From: Aurelia coerulea
Taxonomy: Eukaryota; Cnidaria; Scyphozoa; Semaeostomeae; Ulmaridae
Direction of reading: 5' to 3'
DNA length: 64,000 nucleotides
NCBI GenBank assembly: GCA_039566865.1
Contig: CM076951.1
Span: 16,067,484 to 16,131,483 of the forward strand
Within the stretch, counting starts at the first letter, position 1; every line of letters begins with the position of its first letter. Made by a program: the position numbers and the translations under genes. Shown in pieces: positions 1 through 10,530 of the stretch. The notes beneath the pieces are model-generated. The model saw nothing but the letters and a program-made list of their open reading frames with translations, was not told the origin of the DNA and did no database searches.

Positions 1-522
1 GGTTGCTGCATCATTAATATAGTGCTATATAAGAAGTAGCTGGCAGAACTCAAGTTTTAAAGAACTTTGAGCGCAATACTCTTTATAAAATGAATTGTAG
101 CTAATAAAGTGCGTTAAACCACACTTTTTGTGGTTTTATTTTGTTTTCTTTGAGAAAATAAACATTTAATTAATCGATGTTTGTTGATTTGTTAAAGCTA
201 AAATAAGACTAAAGAAAGAACTAATGTTTGTAGCAATGTTTCCAAAAATGGCTGTGCAACACTAATATAGTGCAATAAAAGAAGTTGCTGGCAGAACAAA
301 AGTTTTAAAGAACGATGAGCGCAATACTCTTTATAATATGAATTGTAGCTAATAAAGTGTGCTAAACCACACTTATTGTGGTTTTATTTTGTTTTCATTG
401 AGAAAATAAACATTTGATTAAACGATGTTTGTTGATTTGTTAAAGCTAAATCAAGACTAAAGAAAGAAATAATGTCTATAGTAATGTTTCCAAGAATGGT
501 TGCTGCAGTACTAATATAGTGC

Positions 523-530
523 TATATAAG
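523..530 (+). promoter_or_regulatory. TATA-like box of the monomer (representative)
   Basis: TATATAAG matches the eukaryotic TATA consensus TATAWAWR. The same position in the second big family reads TATAAAAG (for example in TACTATAAAAGAAG around 1789-1793), also a full match. A smaller family has CATAAAAG (for example near 8620), which is a poorer match. The match is visible; promoter function is inference, since a 28% G+C repeat produces such words easily. Confidence 0.25.
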
Positions 531-599
531 AAGTAGCTGGCAGAACTCAAGTTTTAAAGAACTATGAGCGCAATACTCTTTATAATATGAATTGTAGCT

Positions 600-605
600 A
601 ATAAA
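600..605 (+). promoter_or_regulatory. AATAAA with downstream T-rich tract (representative)
   Basis: The canonical polyadenylation hexamer AATAAA lies in GCTAATAAAG of nearly every monomer, 77 bp after the TATA-like box. About 30-50 bp later comes a T- and GT-rich run (TTTTGTTTTCTTTGAG), the layout of a metazoan poly(A) site. A few subfamilies lose it: GTTAATAACG at 16,456 and GCTAAGAAAG at 24,626. Function is inference only. Confidence 0.25.
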
Positions 606-2846
606 GTGGGTTAATCCACAATTTTTGTCTTTACATTTTGTTTTCTTTGAGAAAATAAACATTTAATTAATCGATGTTTGTTAATGAGTTAAAGCTAAAA
701 TAAGACTAAAGAAAGAACTAATGTTTGTAGCAATGTTTCCAAGAATTGTTGAGGCAGTACTAATATAGTGCTATATAAGAAGTAGCTGGCAGAACTCAAG
801 TTTTAAAGAACTATGAGCGCAATACTCTTTATAATATGAATTGTTGCTAATAAAGTGAGTTAATCCACAATTTTTGTCTTTACATTTTGTTTTCTTTGAG
901 AAAATAAACATTTAATTAATCGATGTTTGTTGATGCAGTAAAGCTAGAAAAATACTAAAAAAGAACTAATGTCTATAGTAATGTTTCCAAGAATGGTTGC
1001 TGCAGCAATAATATAATACTATAAAAGAAGTACTTGGCAGAATTAAAGTTTTAAAGAACGATGAGCGCAATACTCTTTATAATATGAATTGTAGCTAATA
1101 AAGTGCGTTAAACCACACTTTATGTTGTTTTATTTTGTTTTCTTTGAGAAAATAAACATTTAATTAATCGATGTTTGTTGATGAGTTAAAGCTAAAATAA
1201 GACTAAAGAAAGAACTAATGTCTATAATATGTTTCCAAGAATGGTTGATGCAGCAATAGCTGGCAGAACTCAAGTTTTAAAGAACTATGAGCGCAATACT
1301 CTTTATAATATGAATTGTAGCTAATAAAGTGAGTTAATCCACAATTTTTGTCTTTACATTTTGTTTTCTTTGAGAAAGTAAACTTTTTTTGTGGTTTTAT
1401 TTTGTTTTCATTGAGAAAATAAACTTTAATTAATCGTTTTTTGTTGATGAGTTAAAGCTAAAATAAGACTAAAGAAAAAACTATTGCTCAAAGTAATGTT
1501 TCCAAGAATGGTTGCTGCAGTACTAATATAGTGCTTTATAAGAAGTAGCTGGCAGAACTCAAGTTTTAAAGAACGATGATTGCCATACTCTTTATAATAT
1601 TAATTTTAGCTAATAAAGTGAGTTAATCTACAATTTTTGTGTTTATATTTTGTTTTCTTTGAGAAAAAAAACATTTACTTAAACGATGTTTTTTGATGAG
1701 TTAAAGCTAAAATAAGACTAAAGAAAAAACTAATGTCTATAGTAATGTTTCAAAGAATGGTTGCTGCAGCACTAATATAGTACTATAAAAGAAGTAGTTG
1801 GCAGAATTAAAGTTTTAAAGAACGATGAGCGAAATACTCTTTATAATATGAATTGTAGCTAATAAAGTGTGTTAAACCAAACTTTTTGTGGTTTTATTTT
1901 TTTTTCTTTGAGAAAATAAACATTTAATTAAACGATGTTTGTTGATGAGTTAAAGCTAAAATAAGACTTAAGAAAAAACTAAGGCTCAAAGTAATGTTTC
2001 CAAGTATGGTTTCTGCAGTACTAATATAGTGCTATATAAGAAGTAGCTGGCAGAACTCAAGTTTTAAAGAATTATGAGCGCAATACTCTTTATAAAATGA
2101 ATTGTAGCTAATAAGGTGCGTTAAACCACACTTTTTGTGGTTTTATTTTGTTTACTTTTTAGAAAATAAACATTTAATTAATCGATGTTTGTTGATGAGT
2201 TAAAGCTAAAATAAGACTAAAGAAAGAACTAATGTCTATAGTAATGTTTCCAAGAATGGTTGCTGCAGCACTAATATAGTGCTATATAAGAAATAGCTGG
2301 CAGAACTCAAGTTTTAAAGAACTATGAGCGCAATACTCTTTATAATATGAATTGTAGCTAATAAAGTGAGTTAATCCACAATTTTTGTCTTTACATTTTG
2401 TTTTCTTTGAGAAAGTAAACTTTTTTTGTGGTTTTATTTTGTTTTCATTGAGAAAATAAACTTTAATTAATCGTTTTTTGTTGATGAGTTAAAGCTAAAA
2501 TAAGACTAAAGAAAAAACTATTGCTCAAAGTAATGTTTCCATGAATGGTTCCTGCAGTACTAATATAGTGCTTTATAAGAAGTAGCTGGCAGAACTCAAG
2601 TTTTAAAGAACGATGATTGCCATACTCTTTATAATATTAATTTTAGCTAATAAAGTGAGTTAATCTTCAATTTTTGTGTTTATATTGTGTTTTCTTTGAG
2701 AAAAAAAACATTTAATTAATCGATGTTTGTTGATGAGTTAAAGCTAAAATAAGACTAAAGAAAGAACTAATGTCTATAATATGTTTCCAGGAATGGTTGC
2801 TGCAGCAATAGCTGGCAGAACTCAAGTTTTAAAGAACTATGAGCGC

Positions 2847-2866
2847 TATGAACTAAGAACTATCAC
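2847..2866 (+). repeat. 20-bp irregular insertion inside a monomer
   Basis: Between GAGCGC and AATACTC, which are normally adjacent, there are about 20 extra bases ending AACTAAGAACTATCAC. They partly repeat the neighbouring AAGAACTATGAGC, so a local slippage duplication is likely. I saw no second copy of it in the window. Confidence 0.7.
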
Positions 2867-3429
2867 AATACTCTTTATAATATGAATTGTAGCTAATAAA
2901 GTGAGTTAATCCACAATTTTTGTCTTTACATTTTTTTTTCTTTGAGAAAAAAAAACATTTCTTGTGGTTTTATTTTGTTTTCTTTGAGAAAATAAACTTT
3001 AATTAATCGATGTGTGTTGATTTGTTAAAGCTAAAATAAGACTAAAGAAAGAACTAATGTTTATAGTAATGTTTCCAAGAATGGTTGCTGAAGTACTAAT
3101 ATAGTGCTATATAAGAAGTAGCTGGCAGAACTCAAGTTTTAAAGAAGGATGATTGCAATACTCTTTATAATATTAATTTTAGCTAATAAAGTGAGTTAAT
3201 CTACAATTTTTGTGTTTATATTTTGTTTTCTTTGAGAAAATAAACATTTAATTAATCTATTTTTGCTGATGCAGTAAAGCTAAAATAAGACTTAAGAAAG
3301 AACTAATGTCTATAGTAATGTTTCCAAAAATGGCTGCTGCAACACTAATATAGTGTAATAAAAGAAGTTGCTGGCAGAACAAAAGTTTTAAAGAACGATG
3401 AGCGCAATACTCTTTATAATATGAATTGT

Positions 3430-4193
3430 AGCTAATAAAGTGTGCTAAACCACACTTTTTGTGGTTTTATTTTGTTTTCATTGAGAAAATAAACATTTGA
3501 TTAAACGATGTTTGTTGATGAGTTAAAGCTAAAATATGACTAAAGAAAAAACTAATGTCTATAGTAATGTTTAAAAGAATGGTTGCTGCAGCGCCAATAT
3601 AGTGCTATAAAAGAAGTAGCTGGCAGAACTAAAGTTTTAAAGAACGATGAGCGCAATACTCTTTATAATATGAATTGTAGCTAATAAAGTGCGTTAAACC
3701 ACTCTTTTTGTTGTTTATTTTGTTTTCTTTGAGAAAATAAACATTTAATTAATCGATGTTTGTTAATGAGTTAAAGCTAAAATAAGACTAAAGAAAGAAC
3801 TAATGTTTGTAGCAATGTTTCCAAGAATTGTTGAGGCAGTACTAATATAGTGCTATATAAGAAGTAGCTGGCAGAACTCAAGTTTTAAAGAACTATGAGC
3901 GCAATACTCTTTATAATATGAATTGTTGCTAATAAAGTGAGTTAATCCACAATTTTTGTCTTTACATTTTGTTTTCTTTGAGAAAATAAACATTTTTTGT
4001 GGTTTTATTTTGTTTTCTTTGAGAAAATAAAGTTTAATTAATCGATGTTTGTTGATGAGTTAAAGCTAAAATAAGACTAAAGAAAAAACTAATGCTCAAA
4101 GTAATGTTTCCAAGAATGGTTGCTGCATCATTAATATAGTGCTATATAAGAAGTAGCTGGCAGAACTCAAGTTTTAAAGAACTTTGAGCGCAA
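3430..4193 (+). repeat. Three-monomer block, copy 1 (786-bp shift)
   Basis: This block and 4216-4979 match with a constant 786-bp shift. Markers are CATTTGATTAAACG at 3494/4280, TTAAAAGAATGG at 3571/4357, and the following TTGAGGCAG lengthened monomer. The second copy ends abruptly at 4983 at the irregular junction. The same block also recurs at about 9590-10,530 (shift 6260; 3341 matches 9601 and 3961 matches 10,221). Confidence 0.8.
3829..4117 (+). repeat. Lengthened ~289-bp monomer, probable class fusion
   Basis: This copy is about 40 bp longer than the standard. It carries the non-hairpin TTAATCCACAATTTTTG segment through GAGAAAATAAACATT, then the second half of the hairpin class (TTTTTGTGGTTTTATTTTG) and a second TTTGAGAAAATAAA. 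The simplest reading is unequal exchange between a non-hairpin and a hairpin monomer at the T-run. Equivalent copies recur, for example near 4760, 10,240, 20,080, 25,180, 30,110, 32,300, 51,630, 55,490, 58,510 and 61,040. Confidence 0.85.
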
Positions 4194-4215
4194 TACTCTT
4201 CATAAAATGAATTGT

Positions 4216-4979
4216 AGCTAATAAAGTGCGTTAAACCACACTTTTTGTGGTTTTATTTTGTTTTCTTTGAGAAAATAAACATTTGATTAAACGATGTTTG
4301 TTGATGAGTTAAAGCTAAAATAAGATTAAAGAAAAATCTAATGTCTATAGTAATGTTTAAAAGAATGGTTGCTGCAGCACTAATATAGTGCTATAAAAGA
4401 AGTAGCTGGCAGAACTAAAGTTTTAAAGAACGATGAGCGCAATACTCTTTATAATATGAATTGTAGCTAATAAAGTGCGTTAAACCACACTTTTTGTTGT
4501 TTATTTTGTTTTCTTTGAGAAAATAAACATTTAATTAATCGATGTTTGTTAATGAGTTAAAGCTAAAATAAGACTAAAGAAAGAACTAATGTTTGTAGCA
4601 ATGTTTCCATGAATTGTTGAGGCAGTACTAATATAGTGCTATATAAGAAGTAGCTGGCAGAACTCAAGTTTTAAAGAAATATGAGCGCAATACTCTTTAT
4701 AATATGAATTTTAGCTTATAAAGTGAGTTAATCCACAATTTTTGTCTTTACATTTTGTTTTCTTTGAGAAAATAAACATTTTTTGTGGTTTTATTTTGTT
4801 TTCTTTGAGAAAATAAACTTTAATTAATCGATGTTTGTTGATGAGTTAAAGCTAAAATAAGACTATAGAAAAAATTAATGCTCAAAGTAATGTTTCCAAG
4901 AATGGTTGCTGCAGTACTAATATAGTGCTATATAAGAAGTAGCTTGCAGAACTCAAGTTTTAAAGAACTTTGAGCGCAA
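4216..4979 (+). repeat. Three-monomer block, copy 2
   Basis: Partner of 3430-4193 at a 786-bp shift. It has private changes such as CCATGAATTG near 4607, AAGAAATATGAG near 4676 and TAGCTTGCAG near 4941. The final monomer is cut off after GAGCGCAATACT. Confidence 0.8.
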
Positions 4980-4983
4980 TACT

Positions 4984-5056
4984 AATGCTCAAAGTAATGA
5001 GTAATAAAGAAAATATAAAGTACAAAGTAATTAGAAAAGTAATTACAAAGTAATAT
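4984..5056. other. Irregular junction of degenerate AAAGTAAT repeats
   Basis: After GAGCGCAATACT the expected CTTTATAATATG is missing. Instead there is about 70 bp built of short words like CTCAAAGTAATGAG, TACAAAGTAATTAG and ATTACAAAGTAAT, a scrambled amplification of the satellite motif CTCAAAGTAATG. Regular sequence resumes at TAAAGAAAAAACTAATG, just before the second copy of block A at 5096. It probably marks a repair or slippage join. Confidence 0.75.
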
Positions 5057-5095
5057 AAAGAAAAAACTAATGCTCAAAGTAATGTTTCCAAGAAT

Positions 5096-7285
5096 GGTTG
5101 CTGCATCATTAATATAGTGCTATATAAGAAGTAGCTGGCAGAACTCAAGTTTTAAAGAACTTTGAGCGCAATACTCTTTATAAAATGAATTGTAGCTAAT
5201 AAAGTGCGTTAAACCACACTTTTTGTGGTTTTATTTTGTTTTCTTTGAGAAAATAAACATTTAATTAATCGATGTTTGTTGATTTGTTAAAGCTAAAATA
5301 AGACTAAAGAAAGAACTAATGTTTGTAGCAATGTTTCCAAAAATGGCTGTGCAACACTAATATAGTGCAATAAAAGAAGTTGCTGGCAGAACAAAAGTTT
5401 TAAAGAACGATGAGCGCAATACTCTTTATAATATGAATTGTAGCTAATAAAGTGTGCTAAACCACACTTATTGTGGTTTTATTTTGTTTTCTTTGAGAAA
5501 ATAAACATTTGATTAATCGATGTTTGTTGATTTGTTAAAGCTAAATCAAGACTAAAGAAAGAATTAATGTCTATAGTAATGTTTCCAAGAATGGTTGCTG
5601 CAGTACTAATATAGTGCTATATAAGAAGTAGCTGGCAGAACTCAAGTTTTAAAGAACTATGAGCGCAATACTCTTTATAATATGAATTGTAGCTAATAAA
5701 GTGGGTTAATCCACAATTTTTGTCTTTACATTTTGTTTTCTTTGAGAAAATAAACATTTAATTAATCGATGTTTGTTAATGAGTTAAAGCTAAAATAAGA
5801 CTAAAGAAAGAACTAATGTTTGTAGCAATGTTTCCAAGAATTGTTGAGGCAGTACTAATATAGTGCTATATAAGAAGTAGCTGGCAGAACTCAAGTTTTA
5901 AAGAACTATGAGCGCAATACTCTTTATAATATGAATTGTTGCTAATAAAGTGAGTTAATCCACAATTTTTGTCTTTACATTTTGTTTTCTTTGAGAAAAT
6001 AAACATTTAATTAATCGATGTTTGTTGATGCAGTAAAGCTAGAAAAATACTAAAAAAGAACTAATGTCTATAGTAATGTTTCCAAGAATGGTTGCTGCAG
6101 CAATAATATAATACTATAAAAGAAGTACTTGGCAGAATTAAAGTTTTAAAGAACGATGAGCGCAATACTCTTTATAATATGAATTGTAGCTAATAAAGTG
6201 CGTTAAACCACACTTTATGTTGTTTTATTTTGTTTTCTTTGAGAAAATAAACATTTAATTAATCGATGTTTGTTGATGAGTTAAAGCTAAAATAAGACTA
6301 AAGAAAGAACTAATGTCTATAATATGTTTCCAAGAATGGTTGATGCAGCAATAGCTGGCAGAACTCAAGTTTTAAAGAACTATGAGCGCAATACTCTTTA
6401 TAATATGAATTGTAGCTAATAAAGTGAGTTAATCCACAATTTTTGTCTTTACATTTTGTTTTCTTTGAGAAAGTAAACTTTTTTTGTGGTTTTATTTTGT
6501 TTTCATTGAGAAAATAAACTTTAATTAATCGTTTTTTGTTGATGAGTTAAAGCTAAAATAAGACTAAAGAAAAAACTATTGCTCAAAGTAATGTTTCCAA
6601 GAATGGTTGCTGCAGTACTAATATAGTGCTTTATAAGAAGTAGCTGGCAGAACTCAAGTTTTAAAGAACGATGATTGCCATACTCTTTATAATATTAATT
6701 TTAGCTAATAAAGTGAGTTAATCTACAATTTTTGTGTTTATATTTTGTTTTCTTTGAGAAAAAAAACATTTACTTAAACGATGTTTTTTGATGAGTTAAA
6801 GCTAAAATAAGACTAAAGAAAAAACTAATGTCTATAGTAATGTTTCAAAGAATGGTTGCTGCAGCACTAATATAGTACTATAAAAGAAGTAGTTGGCAGA
6901 ATTAAAGTTTTAAAGAACGATGAGCGAAATACTCTTTATAATATGAATTGTAGCTAATAAAGTGTGTTAAACCAAACTTTTTGTGGTTTTATTTTGTTTT
7001 CTTTGAGAAAATAAACATTTAATTAAACGATGTTTGTTGATGAGTTAAAGCTAAAATAAGACTTAAGAAAAAACTAAGGCTCAAAGTAATGTTTCCAAGT
7101 ATGGTTTCTGCAGTACTAATATAGTGCTATATAAGAAGTAGCTGGCAGAACTCAAGTTTTAAAGAATTATGAGCGCAATACTCTTTATAAAATGAATTGT
7201 AGCTAATAAGGTGCGTTAAACCACACTTTTTGTGGTTTTATTTTGTTTACTTTTTAGAAAATAAACATTTAATTAATCGATGTTT
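5096..7285 (+). repeat. Block duplication A, copy 2
   Basis: Matches 1-2190 at a shift of +5095. Its later part also belongs to another duplication: 6130-8080 reappears at about 11,910-13,852. It therefore shows nested or overlapping duplication events. Confidence 0.85.
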
Positions 7286-8080
7286 GTTGATTTGTTAAAG
7301 TTAAATCAAGACTAAAGAAAGAATTAATGTCTATAGTAATGTTTCCAAGAATGGTTGCTGCAGTACTAATATAGTGCTATATAAGAAGTAGCTGGCAGAA
7401 CTCAAGTTTTAAAGAACTATGAGCGCAATACTCTTTTTAATATGAATTGTAGCTAATAAAGTGGGTTAATCCACAATTTTTGTCTTTACATTTTGTTTTC
7501 TTTGAGAAAATAAACATTTAATTAATCGATGTTTGTTAATGAGTTAAAGCTAAAATAAGACTAAAGAAAGAACTAATGTTTGTAGCAATGTTTCCATGAA
7601 TTGTTGAGGCAGTACTAATATAGTGCTATATAAGAAGTAGCTGGCAGAACTCAAGTTTTAAAGAACTATGAGCGCAATACTCTTTATAATATGAATTGTT
7701 GCTAATAAAGTGAGTTAATCCACAATTTTTGTCTTTACATTTTGTTTTCTTTGAGAAAATAAACATTTAATTAATCGATGTTTGTTGATGCAGTAAAGCT
7801 AGAAAAATACTAAAAAAGAACTAATGTCTATAGTAATGTTTCCAAGAATGGTTGCTGCAGCACTAATATAGTACTATTAAAGAAGTACTTAGGAGAATTA
7901 AAGCTTTAAAGAACGATGAGCGCAATACTCTTTATAATATGAATTGTAGCTAATAAAGTTCGTTAAACCACACTTTTTGTTGTTTTAATTTGTTTTCTTT
8001 GAGAAAATGAACATTTAATTAATCGATGTTTGTTGATGCGTTAAAGCTAAAATAAGACTAAAGAAAGAACTAATGTTTGT
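6130..8080 (+). repeat. Block duplication B, copy 1 (partner shifted +5780, later +5772)
   Basis: Matches about 11,910-13,852. Shared markers are CACTTTATGTTG (6210/11,990), AATATGTTTCC (6321/12,101), GTATGGTTTCTGCAG (about 7099/12,879), AAAGAATTAATGTC (7318/13,098) and the private ACTTAGGAG (about 7887/13,659). The shift falls by 8 bp because copy 2 lost GCTAATAA near 13,231. Confidence 0.85.
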
Positions 8081-8347
8081 AGTAATGTTTCCAAGAATGG
8101 TTGCTGCAGTACTAATATAGTGCTATATAAGAAGTAGCTGGCAGAACTCAAGTTTTAAAGAACTTTGAGCGCAATACTCTTTATAAAATGAATTGTAGCT
8201 AATAAAGTGCGTTAAACCACACTTTTTGTGGTTTTATTTTGTTTTCTTTGAGAAAATAAACATTTAATTAATCGATGTTTGTTGATTTGTTAAAGCTAAA
8301 ATAAGACTAAAGAAAGAACTAATGTTTATAGTAATGTTTCCAAGAAT

Positions 8348-8596
8348 GGTTGCTGCAGTACTAATATAGTGCTATATGAGAAGTAGCTGGCAGAACTCAA
8401 GTTTTAAAGAACTATGAGCGCAATACTCTTTATAATATGAATTGTAGCTAATAAAGTGAGTTAACCTACTTTTTTCGTCTTTATATTTTGTTTTCTTTGA
8501 AAAAATAAACATTTAATTAATCGATGTTTGTTGATGCAGTAAAGCTGAAATAAGACTAAAGAAAGAACTAATGTCTATAGTAATGCTTCCAAAAAT
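8348..8596 (+). repeat. TTAACCTAC-class monomer
   Basis: A 249-bp subfamily with TTAACCTACTTTTTTCGTC at the variable position and GATGCAGTAAAGCTGAAATAAG near the end. Other copies have TTAACC at 10,740, 23,642, 25,674 and 42,082, and near 32,791, 44,063, 52,121 and 55,977. It is nearly always followed by the AACACTAACATAG class, so it makes a good marker for block duplications. Confidence 0.9.
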
Positions 8597-8844
8597 GGTT
8601 GCTGCAACACTAACATAGTGCCATAAAAGTAGGTGCTTGCAGAACTAAAGTTTTAAAGAACCATGAGCGCAATACTCTTTATAATATGAATTGTAGCTAA
8701 TAAAGTGCGTTAAACCACACTTTTTGTTGTTTTATTTTGTTTTCTTTGAGAAAAAAAACATTTAATTAATCGATGTTTGTTGATGAGTTAAAGCTAAAAA
8801 AAACTAAAGAAAGAACTATTGTTTGTAATAATGTTTCCAAGAAT
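8597..8844 (+). repeat. AACACTAACATAG-class monomer
   Basis: A 248-bp subfamily with GCAACACTAACATAGTG, CCATAAAAGTAGGTGC and TTGCAGAAC, so the TATA-like box becomes CATAAAAG. It follows the TTAACCTAC class here and at about 10,876, 23,780, 25,812, 42,220, 44,205, 52,260, 56,115, 56,368, 58,900 and 61,428. One copy near 56,136 has GTGAAATAAAAG in place of GTGCCATAAAAG. Confidence 0.9.
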
Positions 8845-9589
8845 GGTTGCTGCAGTACTAATATAGTGCTATATAAGAAGTAGCTGGCAGAACTAAAGTT
8901 TTAAAGAACTATGAGCGCAATAATCTTTATAATATGAATTGTAGCTAATAAAGTGAGTTAATCCACAATTTTTTGTTTATACATTTTGTTTTCTTTGAGA
9001 AAATAAACATTTAATTAATCGATGTTTGTTGATGCAGTAAAGCTAGAAAAATACTAAAAAAGAACTAATGTCTATAGTAATGTTTCCAAGAATGGTTGCT
9101 GCAGCACTAATATAATACTATAAAAGAAGTACTTAGCAGAATTAAAGCTTTAAAGAACGATGAGCGCAATACTCTTTATAATATGAATTGTAGCTAATAA
9201 AGTGCGTTAAACCACACTTTTTGTTGTTTTAATTTGTTTTCTTTGAGAAAATGAACATTTAATTAATCGATGTTTGTTGATGCGTTAAAGCTAAAATAAG
9301 ACTAAAGAAAGAACTAATGTTTGTAATAATGTTTCCAAGAATGGTTGCTGCAGTACTAATATAGTGCTATATAAGAAGTAGCTGGCAGAACTCAAGTTTT
9401 AAAGAACTTTGAGCGCAATACTCTTTATAAAATGAATTGTAGCTAATAAAGTGCGTTAAACCACACTTTTTGTGGTTTTATTTTGTTTTCTTTGAGAAAA
9501 TAAACATTTAATTAATCGATGTTTGTTGATTTGTTAAAGCTAAAATAAGACTAAAGAAAGAAATAATGTTTGTAGCAATGTTTCCAAGA

Positions 9590-10530
9590 ATGGCTGCTGC
9601 AACACTAATATAGTGCAATAAAAGAAGTTGCTGGCAGAACAAAAGTTTTAAAGAACGATGAGCGCAATACTCTTTATAATATGAATTGTAGCTAATAAAG
9701 TGTGCTAAACCACACTTTTTGTGGTTTTATTTTGTTTTCATTGAGAAAATAAACATTTGATTAAACGATGTTTGTTGATGAGTTAAAGCTAAAATAAGAC
9801 TAAAGAAAAAACTAATGTCTATAGTAATGTTTAAAAGAATGGTTGCTGCAGCACTAATATAGTGCTATAAAAGAAGTAGCTGGCAGAACTAAAGTTTTAA
9901 AGAACGATGAGCGCAATACTCTTTAAAATATGAATTGTAGCTAATAAATTGCGTTAAACCACTCTTTTTGTTGTTTATTTTGTTTTCTTTGAGAAAATAA
10001 ACATTTAATTAATCGATGTTTGTTAATGAGTTAAAGCTAAAATAAGACTAAAGAAAGAACTAATGTTTGTAGCAATGTTTCCAAGAATTGTTGAGGCAGT
10101 ACTAATATAGTGCTATATAAGAAGTAGCTGGCAGAACTCAAGTTTTAAAGAACTATGAGGGCAATACTCTTTATAATATCAATTGTTGCTAATAAAGTGA
10201 GTTAATCCACAATTTTTGTCTTTACATTTTGTTTTCTTTGAGAAAATAAACATTTTTTGAGGTTTAATTTTGTTTTCTTTGAGAAAATAAACTTTAATTA
10301 ATCGATGTTTGTTGATGAGTTAAAGCTAAAATAAGACTAAAGAAAAAACTAATGCTAAAAGTAATGTTTCCAAGAATGGTTGCTGCAACACTAATATAGT
10401 GCTATATAAGAAGTAGCTGGCAGAACTTAAGTTTTAAAGAACTTTGAGCGCAATACTCTTTATAAAATGAATTGTAGCTAATAAAGTGCGTTAAACCACA
10501 CTTTTTGTGGTTTTATTTTGTTTTCTTTGA
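9590..10530 (+). repeat. Recurrence of the 3.4-kb-region block (shift 6260)
   Basis: Matches about 3330-4270 at a constant shift of 6260, including GGCTGCTGCAACAC, CATTTGATTAAACG, GTTTAAAAGAATGG and the TTGAGGCAG lengthened monomer. Private changes include TGAGGTTTAATTTTG near 10,258. Confidence 0.8.

Larger units (their letters stand above)
498..746 (+). repeat. Representative standard monomer (TTAATCCACAA class)
   Basis: A 249-bp copy chosen as reference, about 28% G+C by hand count. After the AATAAAG landmark it reads GGGTTAATCCACAATTTTTG and then a T-rich stretch, so it lacks the hairpin of the other main class. It has TATATAAG at 523-530 and AATAAA at 600-605. This class, usually with GTGAGTTAATCC, is among the commonest in the window. 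The chosen start (GGTTGCTGCAG) is arbitrary because the array is continuous. Confidence 0.95.
1..2190 (+). repeat. Block duplication A, copy 1 (partner shifted +5095)
   Basis: From the window start to about 2190 this block matches 5096-7285 monomer for monomer, including the rare GGCTGTGCAACAC copy (about 250 and 5346), the shortened GCAGCAATAGCTGG monomer (about 1250 and 6345) and AATAAGGTGCG (2111 and 7206). Differences are few, for example TTTTTTTTTC against TTTTGTTTTC near 1897/6992 and CATTGAG against CTTTGAG near 396/5491. The similarity stops near 2195, where GATGAGTT replaces GATTTGTT. Confidence 0.85.
8110..9320 (+). repeat. Block duplication C, copy 1 (partner shifted +2279)
   Basis: Five monomers matching 10,389-11,599. 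TTAACC is at 8461 and 10,740, AACTTTGAG at 8161 and 10,440, and both share CTTTGAAAAAATAAAC and AAGCTAAAAAAAACTAAAG. Outside these bounds the classes differ. Confidence 0.85.

Noticed and set aside
612..640. AATTTTTG as an Sm-site, suggesting an snRNA or spliced-leader array
   Set aside because: No snRNA or leader sequence that I recognise, and no required flanking stems, were found in the monomer. The word is expected in AT-rich DNA.
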